Source of the DNA: Nitrospira sp.
Lineage (GTDB): Bacteria; Nitrospirota; Nitrospiria; Nitrospirales; UBA8639
Direction of reading: 5' to 3'
Assembly: GCA_024760505.1 (NCBI GenBank)
Contig: CP058931.1
Coordinates: forward strand, 940,001 to 1,004,000
Length of the DNA stretch: 64,000 nucleotides
Shown here: piece by piece, positions 1 through 8,930 of the stretch
How positions within the stretch are numbered: the stretch's first letter is position 1
Layout: each line of letters opens with the position of its first letter
Translations under genes and position numbers: made by a program
The notes under the pieces: generated by a model
Seen by the model: only the letters and a program-made list of their open reading frames with translations
The model's database searches: none
Told to the model about the DNA's origin: nothing

Positions 1-208
1 GGCTTTCCTATCTTTTTCGTAAAAATGATAGCGTATAGGGTATTAGCTCACCTTTCGGCGGGTTATTCCCTTCTCAAGGGTAGGTTACCCATGTATTCCT
101 CACCCGTTTGCCACTTTACTACCGGGTTGCCCCGGATTCTCGTTCGACTTGCATGTGTTAGGCGCGCCGCCAGCGTTCGTTCTGAGCCAGGATCAAACTC
201 TCAAAAGA
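1..208 (-). rRNA. 16S ribosomal RNA, 5' end (partial)
   Basis: Read on the minus strand, the sequence begins with the universal 27F-type site AGAGTTTGATCCTGGCTCAG (complement around 182-201). It continues with GAACGCTGGCGGCGCGCC and ACATGCAAGTCGAACGAG, which are the bacterial 16S start. The variable V1/V2 segment (ATACATGGGTAACCTACCC and onward) resembles Nitrospira 16S from memory. The gene runs off the left edge, so only about the first 208 nt are present. The mature 5' end is estimated from the distance to the 27F site and could be off by a few bases. Confidence 0.95.
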
Positions 209-303
209 AATTCCATTTTCAAGGGCCGCCATTCCAATACACTTGTTCCACTGTTTTTCCAGCTATTCAGTTTTCAAAGATCTAATTCTCAAGGCGAAGG
301 GTG

Positions 304-332
304 ATTATAGGGCGATCAAGGTAAACTGTCAA
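304..332 (-). promoter_or_regulatory. rRNA operon sigma-70 promoter, perfect -35/-10
   Basis: On the minus strand a perfect TTGACA (332-327) and a perfect TATAAT (309-304) are separated by exactly 17 bases. They lie about 95 bases upstream of the 16S 5' end and point into it. Just upstream (about 342-375) is a T/A-rich tract, as in rRNA UP elements. Transcription should start near 297. The hexamers and spacing are seen directly; the link to the rRNA operon follows from position and orientation. Confidence 0.85.
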
Positions 333-701
333 ATACTTTCTTTCATATTTTATTTTTATTTTTTATTGGGTCAATTTTCTCTGAAAAAATCTACAGCTCC
401 AGCATTTCAATTTGTTTAGGGTTGTACCATCAAGACTAATATCCAGCCTTATTTTTCTCAGAAGGATGGCCCAATTATTCCAAATTCCCTCCGTCAATAT
501 TGCCAAAATATTTAACTCTTCTTAAGTGACTAACGGATTCTAATTAGCTTGGGGAAATTTCTATTGCGGGCCTAAAAATGCTTTGGATGGTGAAACTCAA
601 CTACAAGAAGTGATTCTTTCAAATATCCAGTTAGATTTCAAAATTTCCTTTACCGGGACAATCTCGCAACCAACCAACTTCCGAGTAAAATAATTTCTGG
701 A
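333..701. other. Intergenic region upstream of the rRNA promoter
   Basis: This holds the AT-rich tract next to the rRNA promoter (about 342-375). No open frame with a convincing ribosome-binding site was seen, and the rest up to the rhomboid gene looks non-coding. Confidence 0.5.
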
Positions 702-1418
702 TTACCAAGATCCAAATGAACTTGAAGAATGAGGTGGGTTAAAAAATCTGACGTGAGGGTGCTTAAAAAATCCAATCAATATCATGCCGGCAAGGAATCC
801 ACCGATATGCGCAAAGAACGCGACCCCGCCTCCTTGATTTCCAAGACTCATACCGCCGCTTAAGACCTGCATTAAGAACCATAAACCTAATACCATCGCC
901 GCTGGAACATTAAAGGTTCCAATAAACCCATAAGGCACTAAAACTAATACTCGCGCATGGGGATACAGCAATAAATACCCACCTAAAACCCCTGAAATCG
1001 CCCCGCTAGCACCAACCATTGGTATCGTTGATTCGGGATCAACCAACGCATGGCTGAAGGCTGCCAATACCCCACAAATTAAATAGAACAAAACAAACTT
1101 CGCATGGCCCATCACATCTTCGATATTATTTCCAAAAATCCACAGATAAAGCATATTCCCTATTAAATGCATCCAGCCCCCATGGAGAAACATACTTGAG
1201 AACAGTGTTCCATAGGCAGGCAGAATCACCAGCTCTGATGGTAACTGAGCATGCCCCAACACGACTGCGGGAATCGCCCCGAACATATAAACAAATGCTT
1301 CACTGCTTGGCATTGAGAGAGAGATCTCATACAGGAACACCATACTGCAGGAGACAATTAACGCCACCGTCACCACAGGTGTAATTTCAGTAGGATTGTC
1401 ATCCCGAAGTGGAATCAT
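702..1418 (-). CDS. Rhomboid family intramembrane serine protease
   Basis: The 238-residue polytopic membrane protein has the rhomboid signature. HLIGNMLYLWIFGNN (about 83-97) carries the loop-1/TM2 His-Asn motif. GASGAISGVLGGY (about 136-148) supplies the catalytic serine of GxSG. HIGGFLAG (about 203-210) supplies the catalytic histidine. Rhomboids cleave transmembrane substrates within the bilayer; the substrate here is unknown. The length fits the compact bacterial GlpG/YqgP-like type without a large cytosolic domain. The ATG start at 1418 is preceded by GAGGGTG. It stands alone, with the DHH gene upstream on the same strand. The family call is firm. Confidence 0.92.
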   Translation of the reverse strand: MIPLRDDNPTEITPVVTVALIVSCSMVFLYEISLSMPSSEAFVYMFGAIPAVVLGHAQLPSELVILPAYGTLFSSMFLHGGWMHLIGNMLYLWIFGNNIEDVMGHAKFVLFYLICGVLAAFSHALVDPESTIPMVGASGAISGVLGGYLLLYPHARVLVLVPYGFIGTFNVPAAMVLGLWFLMQVLSGGMSLGNQGGGVAFFAHIGGFLAGMILIGFFKHPHVRFFNPPHSSSSFGSW

Positions 1419-1451
1419 GGATGCACCCTCAAGAAGATTCTCTTTAAATAA

Positions 1452-2342
1452 TCAGAACCGAGAAGAGGCGGGAGAAAAGTCAGGCAGACCGAAAACGGGG
1501 TTAAGAAAATTCTGAGAATCCCCGTCTAAAGAGATAGAGAACCCGGCAGCATGGGTATGTCCCCCTCCACCATATTTTGCTGCAATATCCGCCACGGAAA
1601 TCCCTCCGGCTTTTGACCGAAGGGAAAAATACCGGCGGCCATCTTTTTGATGCCAAATCAGACAAAATGGATGCTTCTCAGAAAGATACTCCCCTATTTG
1701 GCTGGTTAAAACGGCTGAATGAACAGCCGGAACCATATGTCCCGCGAACGACACCATGGTGACTTCGGTTGCCATCTTTTCAACTAATGCCTTTTCGGAT
1801 CGTAAAATACCTGTCCCCTCAACCTTTAATGTTTCAAATTGAAGGGATTCCCAACGTTCAAATCCAAAAGGGTATGACGCCAGCGCCGCACTAATTTCAC
1901 GACTACCGGGAAGTTGCCACTGCCATAAATCCTTATCCTGCACATATTGCAGAAGCCAGGGAACCGGTTGCGTGTGGGCCCATTCCCATGCCAGGACCGC
2001 GCCACTTCGGTTCATATCGAAATATGCAAAAGGCAAATCCTTCAGAGAATCCTGCGCGGTAATATGATGATCTAAAATATAAAGACTGGCCACTTGATCT
2101 GCCAACTCCAATATGGTTTCGCGGTGATAGCTAAAGTCAACCATCACCACATGTTGGTTTTGCAATCCATCCGGAGGCGGATTCCCATGCTTAACCGCAA
2201 CATAGCGAGCTTGCGGAAATCGTTTCCAGAGAGCCCACGCTGCGCCAAATCCATCCATACAATCGGCGTGATACAACACCACGTCCGGTGGATTCTGGTT
2301 GGGCATTTCATCAAATTTCATCATTGTTTTTGTCATTATCAT
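1452..2342 (-). CDS. DHH/DHHA1 family phosphoesterase
   Basis: The N-terminal DHH domain shows VVLYHADCMDGFGAAW (the D-x-D metal-site motif variant) and ILDHH, which names the superfamily. The C-terminal DHHA1 domain ends in GGGGHTHAAGF, the glycine-rich substrate loop. These proteins are Mn/Mg-dependent phosphoesterases acting on oligonucleotides, cyclic dinucleotides or polyphosphate; the substrate cannot be read from sequence. A TTG start at 2408 would overlap the upstream gene's intergenic space. ATG at 2342, about 20 residues before the first domain motif, looks more natural and gives about 296 residues. The gene lies 14-80 bases downstream of the LOG-like gene and may be cotranscribed. 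It differs from the second DHH gene at 54216-55190. Confidence 0.85.
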   Translation of the reverse strand: MIMTKTMMKFDEMPNQNPPDVVLYHADCMDGFGAAWALWKRFPQARYVAVKHGNPPPDGLQNQHVVMVDFSYHRETILELADQVASLYILDHHITAQDSLKDLPFAYFDMNRSGAVLAWEWAHTQPVPWLLQYVQDKDLWQWQLPGSREISAALASYPFGFERWESLQFETLKVEGTGILRSEKALVEKMATEVTMVSFAGHMVPAVHSAVLTSQIGEYLSEKHPFCLIWHQKDGRRYFSLRSKAGGISVADIAAKYGGGGHTHAAGFSISLDGDSQNFLNPVFGLPDFSPASSRF

Positions 2343-2422
2343 CTCGTCTCTCGGGCTGAGCTTATCAGCTTTCAATAAATCCGGACAAACCCTCAATGCA
2401 TTTTCCAAAATGCCTATATGGC

Positions 2423-3436
2423 TTATGCTCGGGCATTAAGCCAATCAATGCATTGCCGAAGACGACCCAATTCTTTCCAGTTAAAATGTAACATTAGACG
2501 TGGCAGGTGGGAAATGTGGGGTTCATCCCACTCCTCTGGCAACGCCTCAACTTGCTGAAACTGCCCATCGGTCAAGAGGTCCGAAAATTCCTCGTTCAAC
2601 TGGGCCATCTCCGAATGGGAGAGCTGTTGATGAATACGAATAACCATCGAATCTTTCACAATTCGTAGAGAATGATACACCCGGAAAAATTGCTGAATTT
2701 CCTGAACCGCTTCCTCCGCAGAATACACGAGTTTGAAAAGTGCTAAATCGGATCGATTAATAAATCCACGAGACAAGAGTTGCTGCTCAAAAAACTCCAT
2801 CAATTGCTTCCAGTAATCGCCACCAGGGGATTCAATACACACGACGGGAATCGGGTGCGTTTTCCCCGTTTGAATCAGCGTTAACACCTCAAACGCCTCA
2901 TCTAACGTCCCAAATCCTCCAGGGAAAAGGGCGACAGCGTGGCTTTCCTTCACCAGCAATAATTTTCGTGTAAAAAAATACTTGAGATGTACAAGTTTGT
3001 TATCATCCGCAATCATCGCATTCGGGGCTTGCTCAAAAGGCAGCATTATATTCACCCCAAAACTATTCTCCCGACCAGCCCCCTCATTCCCAGCCAGCAT
3101 AATCCCTGGCCCACCCCCCGTGATCACCATAAAGCCACGTTGACTGAGGAGTTTCCCAAGTTGAGAAGCCAACTTATAGTTGGGATCATCCCCTGGGGTC
3201 CGGGCTGAACCAAAAATACTGACTTTCTTCACCTCGCGATATTGCCGAAATACCCGAAAGGAGTGGCGAAGCTCTTTTAAAGCTCGATGAAGAATTTTGA
3301 CATCTAGGACATCCGTATCCAAATCACGAAGCCCGACGACACTGCCAACCATTTCTTTTAATAGGGCCGTTCGCACATCCGTCTCAGGTCCTGTCCAAAG
3401 AGATTTGATTTCGCGTACAATCTCATCCTCCAACAC
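2423..3436 (-). CDS. LOG/TIGR00730-like Rossmann-fold protein with C-terminal extension
   Basis: The central lysine-decarboxylase-like Rossmann domain has VSIFGSART (about 72-80), GGGPGIMLAGNEGA (about 109-122) and the diagnostic PGGFGTLDEAFEVLT (about 176-190). These are the phosphoribohydrolase motifs of LOG proteins, which release cytokinin-type bases from nucleoside 5'-monophosphates; many bacterial members act in nucleotide metabolism. At 337 residues it is much longer than a ~190-residue LOG. It has an N-terminal helical segment of about 60 residues and a C-terminal domain of about 90 residues without a motif I recognise. The start at 3436 is GTG. Confidence 0.85.
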   Translation of the reverse strand: MLEDEIVREIKSLWTGPETDVRTALLKEMVGSVVGLRDLDTDVLDVKILHRALKELRHSFRVFRQYREVKKVSIFGSARTPGDDPNYKLASQLGKLLSQRGFMVITGGGPGIMLAGNEGAGRENSFGVNIMLPFEQAPNAMIADDNKLVHLKYFFTRKLLLVKESHAVALFPGGFGTLDEAFEVLTLIQTGKTHPIPVVCIESPGGDYWKQLMEFFEQQLLSRGFINRSDLALFKLVYSAEEAVQEIQQFFRVYHSLRIVKDSMVIRIHQQLSHSEMAQLNEEFSDLLTDGQFQQVEALPEEWDEPHISHLPRLMLHFNWKELGRLRQCIDWLNARA

Positions 3437-3680
3437 AATTTTTTTGTAGAATATTTTGTATCAGACGGCGCTTCCAAAGTTATATTTTTACGTAATGACA
3501 TCTAATACCCTCCAAATTCATCAACGACACAAATTATGTGCCAACTGGGCTTTTCCAGAAGCTTCCTGTCAATTGTCGGTCCGCTGTGTCAGGATTAAAG
3601 GTGTAAGATTTAAAGGAACACCTAGACGTTTTCGGTAAAATAAACCCGAAACTCAAGCACCCGATTTCATTCCATATCCC

Positions 3681-4844
3681 ATGAATCACTCTCCTCAGAC
3701 CGAATCCACACTATGGCGGGCCCTCCCTCAACCAATTATTGGATTGGCCCCCATGGATGGCGTCACTGATTCGGCTTTCCGCCATATAGTGGCAATTCAT
3801 GGGAAACCTGATGTGGTCTTTACGGAATTTACCAACGTCCATGACATCTGTTCCGGCAGACTCAAGGCTCTCGATAGTCTGCGATACTCGGAAGCGGAAC
3901 GCCCCGTCATTGCCCAAATCTATGGGAAGGAACCTGCTTTATTTTACCAAGCGGCCCATGTGGTCTGTGAGTTGGGGTTTGATGGGTTGGATATCAATAT
4001 GGGGTGCCCCTCGAAAAACGTTGCTTCCTCTGGAAGTGGCGCCGGATTAATACGCACTCCAAATTTGGCGCTGGAACTGATAGAGATGGCACGAAAAGGC
4101 ATTCAGGATTGGACCGCCGGCCAGACCCTGACTCAAATCGGAATGAAGCCTAAAGCAGTAGAAGCCATTGGCCAGCTCCTGAGCGATCTTCACCACTCCC
4201 CAATTCGCAAAGCCATTCCGTTATCTGTCAAAACCCGCATTGGCTTCGACCGGAATATGATCGAAGAATGGAGCGCCTGTCTTATCCAGGGACGCCCAGA
4301 GGTCATCTCCATTCACGGCCGCACGCTATCGCAAATGTACCGGGGACAATCCGATTGGGAAGCGATCGCCCTCGCCGCAAGCCGAATTCAGCCCCACGGC
4401 ATTCTTGTCCTGGGCAATGGCGATATTCAGAGTCTGGGAGAATCCGCTGCCCGCATTCGGGAATCAGGCGTAAACGGCGTGTTGATTGGCCGTGGCTCAC
4501 TCGGCAATCCATGGGTTTTTCAGGGGATTCAACAGATACGAGAAATGTTGCAGACCGGACAATCCTGTATTCCCCCGCAGCATGTTCCAAGCCTGGAAGA
4601 AAAATTCAGTATCATGATCCAACATGCCTCCCTATTTGAACGGGTCCATGGGCCGGAGCGTTTCGTACGCATGCGCAAACACTTAGGCTGGTATTGCTCG
4701 GGCTTTCCCTATGCTGCAACAATGCGCGCACAACTCGTTCGTACCCATTCCACGACAGATGTGATCAATTTGGTCAACCAGTACCAAGCTCGTGCCCTAG
4801 ACAACCAGGACATAGAAATACCTGACACCATCACTGCGTCCTAA
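3681..4844 (+). CDS. tRNA-dihydrouridine synthase (Dus family)
   Basis: This FMN-dependent enzyme reduces uridines in the tRNA D-loop or variable region. The N-terminal TIM-barrel motif APMDGVTDSAFRH (about 23-35) and the active-site motif DINMGCPSKNVASSGSGA, with its catalytic cysteine (about 104-121), are clear. VKTRIGFD and the later GNGDI and GRGSLGNPW segments complete the FMN-binding barrel. The length of 387 exceeds the usual 320-340 because of an insert at about 140-175 that I do not recognise. The stop codon directly abuts the ATG of the downstream maf gene (4845), so the two are probably translationally coupled. Confidence 0.93.
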   Translation: MNHSPQTESTLWRALPQPIIGLAPMDGVTDSAFRHIVAIHGKPDVVFTEFTNVHDICSGRLKALDSLRYSEAERPVIAQIYGKEPALFYQAAHVVCELGFDGLDINMGCPSKNVASSGSGAGLIRTPNLALELIEMARKGIQDWTAGQTLTQIGMKPKAVEAIGQLLSDLHHSPIRKAIPLSVKTRIGFDRNMIEEWSACLIQGRPEVISIHGRTLSQMYRGQSDWEAIALAASRIQPHGILVLGNGDIQSLGESAARIRESGVNGVLIGRGSLGNPWVFQGIQQIREMLQTGQSCIPPQHVPSLEEKFSIMIQHASLFERVHGPERFVRMRKHLGWYCSGFPYAATMRAQLVRTHSTTDVINLVNQYQARALDNQDIEIPDTITAS

Positions 4845-5483
4845 ATGCCCGATCCTCACCTCATCCTGGCATCCTCGTCGCCTCGTCGAAAAGAACTGCT
4901 GACCCTCTTGGGGCTTTCCTTTGAAATCATTTCGCCTGCAATCAACGAAGAAGTTCTCGGCCAGGAGTCACCCGCCAATCATGTACGACGCCTTGCCATT
5001 GAAAAAGCCGAATCCGTGGCGAGTCACTATCCCGACAGCCTCGTCATCGGCAGCGATACCGTTATTGAATTGGATGGTCAGATCCTTGGCAAACCGGCAG
5101 ACCTAGAAGATGCCCACCACATACTGACGGGCTTACGCAGCCGATGTCATCTCGTCCATACCGGTTTGGCCTTGATAGCAAAGGCTAAGGAGCTAAGGGA
5201 AACGTATGTAGAAACCGTCAAAGTCTGGGTCAAGAACTTCTCAAATACCGACATGCAGGCCTACCTGAAGACTCAGGATAGCCTGGGAAAAGCGGGTGCC
5301 TATTCTATTCAAGGAGAAGGCGCGCACCTCATCGAAAAAATCGAAGGGGATTACCCCGCGGTCGTGGGATTACCACTTGGAAAGCTCGCTAAACTTCTGG
5401 AGCAGGCGGGAGTTGAACTGCCCGTTAAGGTCGAAGACATTTACCGAACAAAGCCATACGCGAATTGGAAGGATTTTCGTTAA
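4845..5483 (+). CDS. maf: Maf family nucleoside triphosphate pyrophosphatase
   Basis: This 212-residue protein begins with the Maf signature LILASSSPRRKELL. It continues with the conserved GSDTVIELDGQILGKP and the C-terminal GAYSIQGEGAHLIEKIEGDY. Maf proteins hydrolyse non-canonical or methylated dTTP/UTP/CTP to monophosphates as a house-cleaning activity and may affect septum formation. The length is typical. The ATG follows the dus stop codon with no gap, indicating an operon. A tail of about 15 residues after the last motif is unremarkable. Confidence 0.95.
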   Translation: MPDPHLILASSSPRRKELLTLLGLSFEIISPAINEEVLGQESPANHVRRLAIEKAESVASHYPDSLVIGSDTVIELDGQILGKPADLEDAHHILTGLRSRCHLVHTGLALIAKAKELRETYVETVKVWVKNFSNTDMQAYLKTQDSLGKAGAYSIQGEGAHLIEKIEGDYPAVVGLPLGKLAKLLEQAGVELPVKVEDIYRTKPYANWKDFR

Positions 5484-5532
5484 AGGATTTGCGGTATTTC
5501 GCCCCCGCTTTCTCTGCAATAAACAAAACAAA

Positions 5533-5562
5533 AAAGGTGGCTTTTACAAAAGAGCCGCCTTT
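5533..5562 (-). terminator. Hairpin + T-tract downstream of the PCP-domain fragment
   Basis: AAAGGTGGCT (5533-5542) pairs with AGCCGCCTTT (5553-5562) with one G-U wobble. On the minus strand the stem is followed by TTTTTTGTTTTGTTT. It sits just past the stop of the decayed PCP-domain fragment (5589) and resembles the hairpin past the intact gene at 6945-6974. It may also stop plus-strand readthrough from maf less efficiently. Confidence 0.7.
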
Positions 5563-5588
5563 CAAGAAAACAGAATATTATTTTTGGC

Positions 5589-5740
5589 TTACATAAACTG
5601 CACAAACTTTTCATTGGCCTCTTCCATCACTTCGGCCGTGATTTCCGACTGACCTCGTTCCTTGACCAGGCGTTCGATTTCCCGCCGTGCCATAGGCCGG
5701 TGGGATCGGGAATAATATCTAACCCTTGTCGCGCTTCGGG
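5589..5740 (-). pseudogene. Orphan 3' end of a PCP-reductase-domain gene
   Basis: Read on the minus strand, this stretch is a close copy of the last ~50 codons of the intact gene at 7002-7772. Its reading frame gives MARREIERLVKERGQSEI and ends FVQFM-stop against KFMKFM-stop in the parent. Upstream of that, the copy matches TPEAQQRLDNIPD, but one base is missing near 5695, so the frame is broken. Similarity ends near 5740. No start codon or N-terminal Cys motif remains. It is a non-functional remnant lying ~1.3 kb downstream of its parent, with its own terminator-like hairpin. Confidence 0.8.
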
Positions 5741-6095
5741 CGTGCAGAGCAATGGCGGACCAGCTAGGTGGCCATCCATGTAGCCTCAGAAGAGCCCAAT
5801 CACATCCGCACCACCATAACGGAAAATTCCGTTTTGTTCACCTCATTTGGGTTGAAGGATACCCTCCTAAACAATTGTCTAAATTTGATATCGTCCGCAT
5901 CAACCCTCACGTCTAATCCATGAGATGTCCCTATTGATTTCTCACAATCGCTCCCTTCTCTCACACTATTCATGAATTTCCAGTGTGCCTTTTTCTTCAC
6001 TGCCACCATATACCCACTTGTTCTCTTAATAAAACGCTTCTTTTTGCCGAAGAAACCCGCAAGAGCCGCACTCATCAGACGCATATGGAGTCTTC
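5741..6095. other. Intergenic region between PCP fragment and SPFH gene
   Basis: About 350 bases without a gene I can support. Short open frames exist on both strands but lack ribosome-binding sites and protein-like composition. Confidence 0.45.
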
Positions 6096-6914
6096 ATGCT
6101 CTCGACACGTTCCCCACTCTGGCTTCTCTTCGTCCTCACCCTCACCAATTGCGGCTGGGCAGCTCCAGATGCCGGTACAGAAGCAGTCCTCATTGAAAAA
6201 CCATGGTTTCTTGGACATGGCGGAGTCAGTCCTGAGCCAGTTCGCACGGGACGCACTCTTATCGCCTTCACCACAGACGTAGAATACGTGGACATGCGAC
6301 CGCTCCAATTTAGCCTCCATTTGAACGATTTTATGAGTCAGGATGGGGTCCCCCTTGATTTTGATGCCATTATTCGTCTCAAAGTGACCGATTCCGTGAA
6401 ATTGATAAAAAATTTTGGCCCCAATTGGTATGAGAGCAATATAGAAGCAGAATTGAGCAATCGAGTCCGCCAAGCCGTTCGAAAACATGGCATGAATGAA
6501 ATGGCTATTAATACGAATGCCGTTGACGCGGTAGATCGGGAAGTCACCGGGGAAATGATGACCTATTTTCAGCAGGCCGATTTACCCCTTACCCTAATCC
6601 AAATCACTATTGGGAAGGCTAATCCTCCAGATTCTATTAAACATCAACGGATTGAGACCGCCACACAACAACAACGCCAACTCACCGAGCATGAGCGTAA
6701 AATGGCTGAAGACCAACGCTTGGCCGCAGAAATCAGCCGCGCCAAGGCCGATAATGCCTATCGAGAAGTCATGTCACTTACACCTTCCCAATTCATTCAA
6801 CTCGAACGGATCAATATGCAGCGAACCGTCTGTACGCAACCTGCGGCCAACTGCACCTTCATTATGGATGGTGCCCTCACTCCCGCACTCACAGTCGGAA
6901 AACCGAATAAATAA
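6096..6914 (+). CDS. SPFH/Band 7 (prohibitin-like) envelope protein
   Basis: The 272-residue protein starts with a hydrophobic segment (LWLLFVLTLTNCGWA); the cysteine at 19 sits in an imperfect lipobox. An SPFH/Band-7-like domain follows: DVEYVDMRPLQFSL, PLDFDAIIRLKVTD and IEAELSNRVRQAVRKHG (about 65-150). A charged helical segment (about 185-225, QQQRQLTEHERKMAEDQR) resembles the coiled coil of prohibitins and stomatins. These proteins scaffold membrane microdomains or regulate membrane proteases. Usual SPFH proteins have an uncleaved N-terminal anchor, so it could be a lipoprotein or signal-anchored. It stands alone, convergent with the PCP-domain gene. Confidence 0.78.
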   Translation: MLSTRSPLWLLFVLTLTNCGWAAPDAGTEAVLIEKPWFLGHGGVSPEPVRTGRTLIAFTTDVEYVDMRPLQFSLHLNDFMSQDGVPLDFDAIIRLKVTDSVKLIKNFGPNWYESNIEAELSNRVRQAVRKHGMNEMAINTNAVDAVDREVTGEMMTYFQQADLPLTLIQITIGKANPPDSIKHQRIETATQQQRQLTEHERKMAEDQRLAAEISRAKADNAYREVMSLTPSQFIQLERINMQRTVCTQPAANCTFIMDGALTPALTVGKPNK

Positions 6915-6944
6915 AAACCCATTAAGCCAGACTCTCGAAAAAAA

Positions 6945-6974
6945 ACCGGCGGCTCTTAAATAAGAACCGCCGGT
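6945..6974 (-). terminator. Rho-independent terminator of the PCP-domain gene
   Basis: ACCGGCGG (from 6945) pairs with CCGCCGGT (to 6974), the stem extending through TCTTA/TAAGA with one mismatch and a 2-base loop. On the minus strand it is followed by eight T residues. It lies 28 bases past the stop of the gene at 7002-7772. Confidence 0.85.
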
Positions 6975-7001
6975 CGCTGCAAAGGTTATTGCCTTTAGGA
7001 T

Positions 7002-7772
7002 TTACATAAATTTCATAAACTTTTCTTTGGCCTCTTCCATCACTTCGGCCGTAATTTCCGACTGACCCCGCTCCTTGACCAGGCGTTCAATTTCCCGCCG
7101 GGCCATGGGTCTGATGAAATCGGGAATATTATCCAACCGTTGTTGCGCCTCCGGCGTCCACTTTATCCCTTCCGTAGAGGCGTTCTTGGAATCATCCATC
7201 ACCTGAAGGGTCACGGTGGTAAAACCGCTCTTCCGGGCATAGGTCTCTACGCTACTTTTGACCATCGGCTGCACAAAAGATGGCAGTTTGGCCAATTTTT
7301 CCTGAGCATCCGGCGTCCATAATATTTGTTCGCCAACTGGAGCCGGAGTGCTGGTGGAACCGGTTGAGCCCAGACCCATTTGAGCAACCATGGCGGAAAA
7401 GGGACATCCACCGCCTTCAGAAGTGGCGCCTGGTGCACCCGCACTAGCCGGGGCTGCAGGAGCGGCTGAGGCTGCTGCCGGTTGGCCACCTTGAATTTTC
7501 TCATTCAGATAGGCGGCCATCTGCCCCATGCCCGCCGAAACGTTATCCTCTAAACCGCCACGAGTCATTTCTAACGGTTTGGGCGCTTCGGTTCTCCCCC
7601 CCAACTGGACGCCCAAAGAGGAGACCATTTGGGTCTCGCCTGGATTAGTCACCATCGAAAACCGCGATTGGCAGGAAGGGCATTCAAAAAATACCCCAAG
7701 AGAGCCTTCAGCCGGTTTTTCGACTTTTTCAAAAGTCATATAGGTTTCGCATTTGAGACAGACAAATTTCAT
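7002..7772 (-). CDS. Zinc-finger protein with two PCP_red-type domains
   Basis: The 256-residue protein begins with a CxxC pair (FVCLKCETY, about 5-8) and a second (CPSCQ, about 32-35), forming a zinc ribbon. A Ala/Gly/Pro-rich linker (about 100-140) follows. Two tandem copies of the small domain found at the C-terminus of light-independent protochlorophyllide reductase subunit B come next: WTPDAQEKLAKLPSFVQPMV (about 150) and WTPEAQQRLDNIPDFIRPMA (about 203). The organism shows no sign of chlorophyll synthesis, so the role is probably an Fe-S or redox accessory. ATG at 7772 is chosen over 7805 because AGAAGGGAAG lies just upstream. It is 49 bases from the Mrp-like gene on the same strand. 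Confidence 0.82.
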   Translation of the reverse strand: MKFVCLKCETYMTFEKVEKPAEGSLGVFFECPSCQSRFSMVTNPGETQMVSSLGVQLGGRTEAPKPLEMTRGGLEDNVSAGMGQMAAYLNEKIQGGQPAAASAAPAAPASAGAPGATSEGGGCPFSAMVAQMGLGSTGSTSTPAPVGEQILWTPDAQEKLAKLPSFVQPMVKSSVETYARKSGFTTVTLQVMDDSKNASTEGIKWTPEAQQRLDNIPDFIRPMARREIERLVKERGQSEITAEVMEEAKEKFMKFM

Positions 7773-7821
7773 ATTGCTTCCCTTCTGAACGTCGGCAAAG
7801 GCCAACGATCGCTTCGAGACG

Positions 7822-8742
7822 TTACACTTTCCCGTCTAAAACATGTTGATAATCCAACAATGTATGAACTTTTTTAGCGATGTCCTGATATTTCGCCGCA
7901 GTGGGATTGTCTCCATCCAGGATCGGTTCCCCCTTATCAAAGGTTCGGGCAAAATTCCGATCAAAGGGAATACGTCCTAGAAGGGGCAAACCCAATGCCT
8001 CACACATGAAATCGGTATCCCCCTCAAACAAGGGGCTTTCTTCTCCGCAGGAGGGACAGCGGTACTGGCTCATATTCTCGACCACCCCCAAAATCTCAAT
8101 ACCCAGCTCCTGAGCATAGGCAATGGATTTTTGAACGACATTCGAAGCCACCTCGGAAGGCGTCGTCACCACCACCGCCCCCGCTAAATCAGGAATAAGT
8201 CCCGCCAAGAGGGGTGGCTTATCGGCTGCCGCCCCAGGGGGCAGGTCGGCCAACAAATAGTCCAATTCCCCCCATACCATGTCGGAGAGAAACTCCCGGA
8301 TGACATTCATTTCGGTCATGCCCAACCAAACCGGGCTGAGGTCCATGGGACCTTTCCACCGCACCGGGGCGTTTTCTTGTAGGAGGAAATCCATCGATGC
8401 GACTTTGATATTTAATGGACCAGTTGGCGGCACCGCCCCATCCGGTGTATCCAATAAGCCCTTCCCACGCATCCCCAGCATTTGAGGAACACAAGGCCCA
8501 TTAATATCCACATCCAGTAATCCCACCCGTTGTCCCATTCGCGCGAAAGCCAACGCCAGATTCACGGTGGTCATACTTTTCCCCACCCCGCCCTTACCGC
8601 TCATCACTACCACCTTGCGGCGAATACCTTTCATACGGGCCATGACCAGTTTGGTCTGGGCCGAAATCTGCTCCACCACCTTGGCGTCGTCAGAATAATG
8701 GAGTTTATTCAGAATCGTTTTTAGGTCATTTTGTTGACTCAT
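7822..8742 (-). CDS. mrp: Mrp/NBP35/ApbC-type Fe-S carrier P-loop ATPase
   Basis: This deviant-Walker-A ATPase has MSGKGGVGKSMTTVNLALAF (about 47-66) and the Mrp motif LLDVDINGPCVPQMLG. The later SQYRCPSCGEESPLF supplies the CxxC that bridges a [4Fe-4S] cluster at the dimer interface. Such proteins carry and transfer Fe-S clusters to apo-proteins in the cytosol. ATG at 8742 is preferred because AGGTG lies 6 bases upstream; an in-frame GTG and ATG slightly upstream would give 309 residues. The neighbouring PCP-domain zinc protein is a plausible partner or client (inference from gene order). Confidence 0.92.
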   Translation of the reverse strand: MSQQNDLKTILNKLHYSDDAKVVEQISAQTKLVMARMKGIRRKVVVMSGKGGVGKSMTTVNLALAFARMGQRVGLLDVDINGPCVPQMLGMRGKGLLDTPDGAVPPTGPLNIKVASMDFLLQENAPVRWKGPMDLSPVWLGMTEMNVIREFLSDMVWGELDYLLADLPPGAAADKPPLLAGLIPDLAGAVVVTTPSEVASNVVQKSIAYAQELGIEILGVVENMSQYRCPSCGEESPLFEGDTDFMCEALGLPLLGRIPFDRNFARTFDKGEPILDGDNPTAAKYQDIAKKVHTLLDYQHVLDGKV

Positions 8743-8930
8743 TGTCTGCACCTAACTGTGAAAGGCAATAGGTAGAAACCAGAAACCACGGTACCACAGC
8801 ATTTTTTCCAGCGTCAAACCAATCAAAAAACCAACTCCATGAAATCCAGTAAGGCTGAATAGCCCATAAAAAGCCTCATTTCGGTGGGCAACGGAAAATG
8901 ACCGGGAAGAAGGATCTGTTCGAAAATGGT

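Noticed and set aside
25..285. Plus-strand 86-residue open frame over the 16S rRNA end
   Set aside because: It is antisense to the rRNA gene and its promoter leader; composition is not protein-like.
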